The notes beneath the pieces were generated by a model. The model saw only the letters and a list, made by a program, of their open reading frames with translations, was not told the origin of the DNA and searched no databases. Source: CAZPWQ01 sp964590495 (lineage in GTDB: Bacteria; Bacteroidota; Rhodothermia; Balneolales; Balneolaceae). Taken from it: a DNA stretch of 10,467 nucleotides. Positions 5,681 to 10,467 of the stretch are shown here, one piece after another. How positions within the stretch are numbered: the stretch's first letter is position 1; the number at the start of each line of letters is the position of its first letter. The stretch spans positions 1 through 10,467 of the forward strand of contig CAZPWQ010000121.1 in NCBI GenBank assembly GCA_964590495.1. Reading direction: 5' to 3'. A program made the position numbers and the translations under genes.

Positions 5681-8452
5681 CTAAAAATTCATCTGAATAC
5701 TCAGAGAGGGGTTAAAACCCGGCATGGTGCGTTCTTTTATTTCATGCCGGCTGCCGGTTCCTTCTTCATTGATATCCTGTGGATGAAGACTCCAGTCGAT
5801 GGTATTGCGCCGGTTGAGAAGATTAATAAGATCCATCCGTATTTCCAGATCCATGAAGTTAAACGACGGTTTATACACAAGCGAAAAATCCAGTTGGTGA
5901 AAAGGACTTAATTTGTCGTTTTCAGGATTGGCAAAGGAGTAGTTATCAAAATTCTCTCCGCTTTCATAAAACAGGAAATTGTAATACGACTGCCGAAAGG
6001 CCCATGCTCTGCCGATGGTGCTTTGCCATTTGGCAACAACTGTCAGCTCAGGAAACGCACGCCACAGGGACCGGAGCTGCAGGCGGTGCGGTTCATTCCA
6101 GGGTGGGGTAACGGCGCGGCCAAACTGCGATTCCAGGTTTATGCGGCTGAAGCTGTAATCATATCCCAGCATTAGTTTAAGCCGGGAATCAGCCAGGGAT
6201 TGATTCAGCCTGAATCCGGCCCCGAAGGTTTTCATATCTGTTGCCTCGGCGAATGCATTAAAACCAGATCGTGCGATTGCAGTTCCCTGCAGCAGGTTTT
6301 CATAGGAGACGATGTAGGTTGTCGGCTGCCATTTGTGAAAGACTTCGAAATCCAGGGTGGTATTTTGGACCGGTTCAAAGTGAAATGAGCCGCTCAGGTG
6401 CCATGCTTTTGGCGTTTTGGCTGTTCCGGCATGAGACCAGACGGTAAAAGCGGGAACCAAAGAAGTCGGGCCCGGATTGGTAATTTCGAACTGGTTGATG
6501 AACTGCCGGTAAAGTCCGCCTGAAAGACGTGCAGACCAATAGCCGATATGTGAATCCGGTCGATCGTATTGTATTTCCGCCCGCGGCTCTGTATAAAACC
6601 GGCCGGCAGGTTTTGCAAGCGTAAGTCGATTCCCTGCAGTGAACTTCCAGTAATTGCCGATATGCCAATTGCTGTTAAGATAGCTGCTGAAAAATGAAGA
6701 TTGCTGATCTGATAAGGTCGGCAGGTAGAACAGATCGGCCAGGTCAACCCGGGATTCCACATGGTCCATTTGCAATCCCGCTTTAAGGCTGAAACTGGGT
6801 GTAAAGCTGTATGTTCCGTCAGTGCGGAGGATCAGGTGTTCAATACTATTGTTGCTTCGTTGGGCAGGAACCCTGTTTGCAGCACCTGCAAGCTGAAAAC
6901 TATCAAAGGCTGCACCGGTATTTGGAAATGATCCCGTTATTACCGGATTATTATTGGTTCCCAGCTGGTAACGGTGCCTAAACCTGTTGGAGCTGAAGCT
7001 GATACCCGTATTCCAGTCGAGGCGGGATGACACGAGCTTATTATAACTGATCTTCCCCATGAAATTATTCCAGCGGTATTCATCCCGGGCATACAGATAT
7101 TCCGGTGATACATCTTCAGGAGCCTGCCGGAGCAGATCGGTACTTACATAGTTTTCACCCAGGTAAATTGAAGAAGAGAGGGTATTATAGGGATCGATCT
7201 CATACTTCGAAGCCAGGTGTATATCATTAAATTTCACATCCGTATTATGTTCACGTGATTCATACACGGAAGCGTCGTTATCGGAATTGATGAGCAGATT
7301 AGTGATCAGGGGGTCCAGATCATCCCATTCCCGGAGAGTGCGATCCAACCGGGGCTCTTTGTAAATATCCCAGTAGTTGGATCGTACGGCAGTCATCACC
7401 TTCAGCGGAGAATTATCATCTCCGCCAATATGCAGGTCGCCCCGCAGGTTCAGACTCAGCGGATCTCCCTGTATCATAGCCCGGTTGCCGGTAATACTGT
7501 TGACATCATGTTGCAGGTCGACCAGCCCGGCAATCTGGCTCCCCTCCGATACGCCAAAGCCGGCTTTATGCAACCTGACCTTGCTTATCGCTTGCGAGCT
7601 GAAGGCGCTGAACATCTGTCCAAAGCTGTAGGGATTATAAACCGGAACACCGTCAAGAAGAATACGGTGCTCACCTTTTTGTCCACCCTGAAGGTGGAGA
7701 TCGGTCATTGGCAGCCCGTATTGTACGCCCGGGAAAAGACTAAGGCTGCGGATGGCATCATGAATTCTTTTCGTCTCCCACTGGCTGTTCGGATCAATCG
7801 ACTGACTGCCCGCTGTACTGCCAGGCATCTGTGGAAGATGGTCGGTAACAATTATCGGGGTAAAATCTACCGGTTTGGGATTTAAGGAGACTTTCTCCCG
7901 AACATCCTGGTTCGGTCTGATATCGATAGTCTTGTACACGGGCTCATAGCCCACATAACTGAAGACAATTTTATAGGAACCTGTCATCAGTTTGTTCAGC
8001 GTGAAGACACCCGAACTTCCCGCACTCGTACCGCCCGATGCATCGGCAAGCATCACACTGGCTCCCGGCAGTGGTTCTCCCGTCTGACGGTCCACAACTT
8101 TTCCGGCATAAGAACCATAGGCCGGATTTTCATTTACCGTCAGAACAATTACGATGGTGCCGGATGAAAGGGTAATAAAATCGAGTTCGGTATCGGCCAG
8201 AACGGCTTTGAGTAGTTCCGGGACCGTCTGGTTTTGGATTCGGCTGTAGATATTAATGCCCCTTACTATTTCCGGATCGTACATCATATCACTGCCGGTT
8301 TCCTTTGCCACTGTTTCCAGAACCCGGGTCAGCGTTTCACCGCGGAAGTCGAAGGAGTACGTACCGGTATCCTGGCTCTGTGCATGGAGCGATGTAGTGC
8401 ACAGGAACAAGAAAATAAAGCAGAAGCAAATATGGATAGATCGAGATAACAT
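5681..8452 (-). CDS. TonB-dependent outer-membrane receptor with STN signalling domain
   Basis: The 923-residue product is a TonB-dependent transporter that also signals. A Sec signal peptide (1-24, hydrophobic FCFIFLFLC, cleavage after LHA) is followed by an STN domain (about 32-104), the periplasmic module that talks to FecR-type anti-sigma factors. Next come a carboxypeptidase-regulatory-like beta-sandwich (about 113-190, with GEPLPGASV and GSYKIVFSYVGYEP) and a plug domain (about 225-315, with ILLDGVPVYNP). The remaining 600 residues form the beta-barrel and end in the aromatic residue Phe, as outer-membrane proteins do. It is the third gene after the sigma factor and FecR on the same strand. 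No SusD-like partner is adjacent in the window, so a siderophore, haem, cofactor or peptide substrate is as plausible as a glycan. The substrate is unknown. Confidence 0.93.
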   Translation of the reverse strand: MLSRSIHICFCFIFLFLCTTSLHAQSQDTGTYSFDFRGETLTRVLETVAKETGSDMMYDPEIVRGINIYSRIQNQTVPELLKAVLADTELDFITLSSGTIVIVLTVNENPAYGSYAGKVVDRQTGEPLPGASVMLADASGGTSAGSSGVFTLNKLMTGSYKIVFSYVGYEPVYKTIDIRPNQDVREKVSLNPKPVDFTPIIVTDHLPQMPGSTAGSQSIDPNSQWETKRIHDAIRSLSLFPGVQYGLPMTDLHLQGGQKGEHRILLDGVPVYNPYSFGQMFSAFSSQAISKVRLHKAGFGVSEGSQIAGLVDLQHDVNSITGNRAMIQGDPLSLNLRGDLHIGGDDNSPLKVMTAVRSNYWDIYKEPRLDRTLREWDDLDPLITNLLINSDNDASVYESREHNTDVKFNDIHLASKYEIDPYNTLSSSIYLGENYVSTDLLRQAPEDVSPEYLYARDEYRWNNFMGKISYNKLVSSRLDWNTGISFSSNRFRHRYQLGTNNNPVITGSFPNTGAAFDSFQLAGAANRVPAQRSNNSIEHLILRTDGTYSFTPSFSLKAGLQMDHVESRVDLADLFYLPTLSDQQSSFFSSYLNSNWHIGNYWKFTAGNRLTLAKPAGRFYTEPRAEIQYDRPDSHIGYWSARLSGGLYRQFINQFEITNPGPTSLVPAFTVWSHAGTAKTPKAWHLSGSFHFEPVQNTTLDFEVFHKWQPTTYIVSYENLLQGTAIARSGFNAFAEATDMKTFGAGFRLNQSLADSRLKLMLGYDYSFSRINLESQFGRAVTPPWNEPHRLQLRSLWRAFPELTVVAKWQSTIGRAWAFRQSYYNFLFYESGENFDNYSFANPENDKLSPFHQLDFSLVYKPSFNFMDLEIRMDLINLLNRRNTIDWSLHPQDINEEGTGSRHEIKERTMPGFNPSLSIQMNF

Positions 8453-8489
8453 TAATTTGGTAAAGTTAGTGTTGCTTGATTTAACTTCA

Positions 8490-8513
8490 GGTTCAAGCGT
8501 GGACGCTTGAACC
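8490..8513. repeat. Perfect 11-bp hairpin between fecR-type gene and receptor gene
   Basis: GGTTCAAGCGT pairs perfectly with ACGCTTGAACC across a GG loop. It fills much of the 66-base gap between the FecR stop and the receptor start. No T-tract follows on the minus strand, so a plain intrinsic terminator is unlikely. It could stabilise or process the transcript and set a different level for the receptor, or it could simply be a dispersed repeat. Confidence 0.65.
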
Positions 8514-8518
8514 AGCCG

Positions 8519-9451
8519 TTATTTGTAAACCCGGTATCCGTTGGCTGTTTCTGAGTAACGAAGCCCCATCATCCGGCAGATATCCTGTAAGGCTGATTCC
8601 AAACCTTTGTTTTCTTTAAAATAGATTGTCAGCGTTTCGTGACTAACGGTGTCATTTTCCAGCCGGATCTCAACGTCGAATCTGCGTTCAAGTTCGCTGA
8701 AGATAACCGACAGTGATTTATCATTGAAAATAAGCATATTGTCGCGCCATCCCATAATACTTTCAATTGAAACCGGTTCAGGGAGGGTCGGTTTATCCAT
8801 ATTAAGGGATAATCTGCTTATAAAGCCAGCTGTAATTTCAACGGCATTTTCGCGACGGTTATCCGGATAAAATTTTACGGTTCCTTCAGATACGGCCACT
8901 TCCGTTTCAGGGCCGGGGTCTTCATTCCAGGAGCGAATATTGAATTCCGTACCGGTTACTTCAATCGTAGAGTTACCGGCATTCACGGTAAAGGGATGGT
9001 CGCCATTTTCCACAGAGAAGAATGCTTCCCCATTCAGCTGGACAGACCTGTTGATATAGGTGAACAGCCGGTTATATTCAATACTGCTGCCGCTGTTTAA
9101 TTCAACCGTCGAATCGTCGGGCAGCCGGTGCGATATAATTTCACCATAGGGTGCGGTAGTTGTTTGTGGCATGAGCAGGAATCCGGTACCGAAAACCAGC
9201 AGGATAACTGCAGCTGCTGCTATCCATTTCCACAGGGTTTTACTGCTTTGCGGGTCCTTTACATATAGACGACCGTGGACCTTTTGTAAAGCCTCTTCAA
9301 CTTCATTTCCGGTTACACCGGGTTCATGCTTTTCGATGCGGCTGCTCATATTCCAGATACGTTCCACGTCATCCTGTTCGTGGTCGGGGAATTGCTCAAA
9401 CACCTTCTCGTGATCAGGTTTGTTTTTGCTATGTCCGGGTTTGTTAGTCAT
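8519..9451 (-). CDS. FecR-family anti-sigma factor
   Basis: The 310-residue protein is a single-pass inner-membrane regulator that holds or activates an ECF sigma factor. The cytoplasmic N-terminal region (1-75) is charged and should contact the sigma factor. A transmembrane segment (about 76-93, IAAAAVILLVFGTGFLL) follows. The periplasmic FecR domain (about 103-195) shows LPDDSTVELNSGSSI, VQLNGEAFFSV, VTGTEFNIRSW and VAVSEGTVKF. The C-terminal DUF4974 domain (about 241-308) has the STN-like fold expected to meet the receptor's STN domain. The start lies 3 bases after the sigma stop, so the two are very probably co-translated. The sequence GHSKNKPDHEKVFEQFPDHE near the N-terminus contains a loose duplication around PDHE. 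Confidence 0.94.
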   Translation of the reverse strand: MTNKPGHSKNKPDHEKVFEQFPDHEQDDVERIWNMSSRIEKHEPGVTGNEVEEALQKVHGRLYVKDPQSSKTLWKWIAAAAVILLVFGTGFLLMPQTTTAPYGEIISHRLPDDSTVELNSGSSIEYNRLFTYINRSVQLNGEAFFSVENGDHPFTVNAGNSTIEVTGTEFNIRSWNEDPGPETEVAVSEGTVKFYPDNRRENAVEITAGFISRLSLNMDKPTLPEPVSIESIMGWRDNMLIFNDKSLSVIFSELERRFDVEIRLENDTVSHETLTIYFKENKGLESALQDICRMMGLRYSETANGYRVYK

Positions 9452-9454
9452 AAC

Positions 9455-10024
9455 CTATTTGTTATTTACTTCTTTTTGATACACATCATAGCGACTTCTC
9501 AGATGCTTCAGGGCCGACACGATATGGTTGTTCACTGTATTCGATGAGACTTCCATCACTCCGGCAATCTCATCATGGTCCAATCCATCAAACCGGCTGA
9601 GCTCAAAGGCCTCCTGCTGGCGTTGCGGCAGATCTTCTATCCATTCCCGCAACAAATCCACAAGTTGTTCCTCCTCATGCTGATCTGTGTTATCCGTGGT
9701 CTTCAGCTGAGTGCTCTTCAATGATTCCAGTCCTACAGTTTCAGAGGAATGATCCCTCAGGTAGTTCAGTGAACGGTTCCGTACAATACTGTAAAGGTAC
9801 GCTTTAACAGATTTCTGAGGATCCAATTCCTCTCGCTTCTCCCACAGAATTACAAATGCATCCTGAACAATATCTCCGGCAACGGCCTTATTTTTTACAT
9901 ATTTGAATGCAAAACGGACAAGCCGGGGGTACAGATACCGGAAGAGGTTGTCAAAAGCCTCCCGGTCCGAATTGGAAATCTTTTCTACCCAAATACGTAT
10001 TTGTTCAGCAGATTGTTTGTTCAT
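9455..10024 (-). CDS. ECF-subfamily RNA polymerase sigma factor, FecI-like
   Basis: The 189-residue protein is an extracytoplasmic-function sigma factor. Region 2 (about 22-90) contains DIVQDAFVILWEKRE (51-65) and VKAYLYSIVRNRSLNYLR (73-90), which recognise and melt the -10 region. A low-complexity linker rich in Thr, Asp, Glu and Gln (about 105-120) joins it to region 4 (about 128-178). There LPQRQQEAFELSRFDGLDHDEIA and the helix-turn-helix VSSNTVNNHIVSALKHLR read the -35 element. It is the first gene of the three-gene surface-signalling operon with FecR and the receptor. This is the Bacteroidota-type arrangement of the FecI/FecR/FecA scheme. Whether it transcribes its own operon cannot be read from the sequence. 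Confidence 0.95.
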   Translation of the reverse strand: MNKQSAEQIRIWVEKISNSDREAFDNLFRYLYPRLVRFAFKYVKNKAVAGDIVQDAFVILWEKREELDPQKSVKAYLYSIVRNRSLNYLRDHSSETVGLESLKSTQLKTTDNTDQHEEEQLVDLLREWIEDLPQRQQEAFELSRFDGLDHDEIAGVMEVSSNTVNNHIVSALKHLRSRYDVYQKEVNNK

Positions 10025-10059
10025 GAATTTGTTGTACTGCTAATACACGTGAAAAAGAT

Positions 10060-10088
10060 AGTATAACTATTGTATGGAAATATTTTAA
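10060..10088 (-). promoter_or_regulatory. Candidate promoter of the sigma-fecR-receptor operon
   Basis: The minus strand has TTAAAA (10088-10083) and TATACT (10065-10060) separated by 17 bases, a plausible sigma70-type -35/-10 pair about 35 bases before the sigma start codon. The -10 overlaps a short palindrome, ATAGTataACTAT (10058-10070), which could bind a regulator. AT-rich DNA gives such matches by chance fairly often. Confidence 0.35.
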
Positions 10089-10149
10089 TACTGGATACTG
10101 GATGGTGGGACCGGATAAGCACCGGGACCTGCTGCGATTTGCCCCAAAT

Positions 10150-10181
10150 AATATTTTAGTCTACATTAGAATTAAAATATT
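10150..10181. promoter_or_regulatory. AT-rich inverted repeat in the divergent gap, possible operator
   Basis: AATATTTTA (10150-10158) and TAAAATATT (10173-10181) are perfect 9-bp inverted arms 14 bases apart. They lie between the divergent sigma operon and the DUF4242 gene. The two-arm spacing would suit a dimeric regulator. A smaller palindrome, CTGCCcGGCAG (10210-10220), follows. The 240-base gap holds no gene. Confidence 0.35.
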
Positions 10182-10264
10182 GTAATCTATCTGTCGGTTC
10201 CGGCTGTGACTGCCCGGCAGATGTCATTTTTTCAACGGAATTAATTTTAACCAAGGGAATTAAT

Positions 10265-10467
10265 ATGCCGTTATATATGGATATCCACCGGAATGTGGAT
10301 AGTGATCCCGATGAGGTCCATGATGCCCATATGAGCGATCTCGAAGCTCAGGAAAAGTACGGCGTCAGATACCTTAAATATTGGTTTAATCTGGAATCAC
10401 AGACAGTTTGCTGTCTTATTGATGCACCCGATCCCGAATCGGCAGAAAAGGTTCATGAAGAAGCGCA
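10265..10467 (+). CDS. DUF4242 (SCO4226-like) protein, 3' end beyond the window
   Basis: The first 67 residues are visible, starting MPLYMDIHRNVDSDPDEV. They match the DUF4242 pattern as I know it: MDIH near the start, AHMSDLEAQEKYGV (21-34), YLKYWFN (36-42), a Cys-Leu strand (VCCLIDAPD, 48-56) and KVHEEA at the cut. The family has a ferredoxin-like fold; the Streptomyces member SCO4226 binds nickel. His8, His22 and His64 are conserved-looking candidates for metal binding. Some relatives carry a C-terminal helix-turn-helix or nucleotide-cyclase domain; whether this one does is outside the window. The gene is divergent from the ECF sigma gene. Codons 2 and 5 are read from a clear ATG with AAGGGA ten bases upstream, a possible ribosome binding site. 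Confidence 0.8.
   Translation, partial: MPLYMDIHRNVDSDPDEVHDAHMSDLEAQEKYGVRYLKYWFNLESQTVCCLIDAPDPESAEKVHEEA

Noticed and set aside
6394..7885. Several 84-151 residue frames within the receptor gene
   Set aside because: They overlap the barrel-coding or plug-coding sequence and lack independent signs of coding.
8490..8513. Rho-independent terminator after the FecR gene
   Set aside because: The stem is strong but no T-run follows it on the minus strand.
336..9451. A polysaccharide utilisation locus linking GH31 with the TonB receptor
   Set aside because: The two lie about 2.8 kb apart, separated by era, pdxJ and a plus-strand gene, no SusD is present, and the GH31 enzyme has no export signal.

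Overview
The window looks like chromosomal DNA of a Gram-negative member of the Bacteroidota/Balneolota/Rhodothermota group. The main support is the three-gene set ECF sigma factor, FecR anti-sigma factor with a C-terminal DUF4974 (STN-like) domain, and STN-plus-carboxypeptidase-regulatory-like TonB-dependent receptor. The short Ala-rich FecR membrane segment and moderate base composition fit too. I cannot name the species. Balneolota is my first guess, from general impression only.

Layout. Bases 1-335 hold no credible gene but are packed with palindromic repeats. Bases 336-4748 carry three minus-strand housekeeping genes, transcribed from right to left: pdxJ (pyridoxine 5'-phosphate synthase), era (ribosome-assembly GTPase) and a cytoplasmic GH31 alpha-glucosidase-like enzyme. 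They are separated by gaps of 133-149 bases, each holding a dispersed repeat. A plus-strand NlpC/P60 lipoprotein gene (4999-5520) diverges from pdxJ. It converges on the minus-strand receptor gene, with a nested palindrome between them. Bases 5681-10024 form the cell-surface signalling operon, read as sigma factor (9455-10024), FecR (8519-9451), receptor (5681-8452). The first two genes are only 3 bases apart; the receptor follows a 66-base gap containing a perfect 11-bp hairpin. Divergent from the sigma gene, and cut by the window edge, is a DUF4242 (SCO4226-type) gene starting at 10265.

How the genes work together. In the established FecA/FecR/FecI model, substrate binding at the outer-membrane receptor is passed through its periplasmic STN domain to the periplasmic part of FecR. 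FecR then frees or activates the ECF sigma factor to transcribe the operon. The substrate cannot be read from sequence; there is no SusD partner in the window. pdxJ, era and the GH31 gene have no obvious functional link.

The most distinctive property is the intergenic DNA. Six or more palindromic or tandem repeat families sit in successive gaps (36-66, 123-304, 321-342 with 2892-2925, 3875-4029, 4876-4890, 5530-5667, 8490-8513). Two genes take their stop codons from such repeats: GH31 from a CACTAAG-type repeat, and pdxJ from an AAATCCGAA-type repeat that also supplies its last few residues. I found no CRISPR array, tRNA, rRNA, transposase or obvious new defence system.
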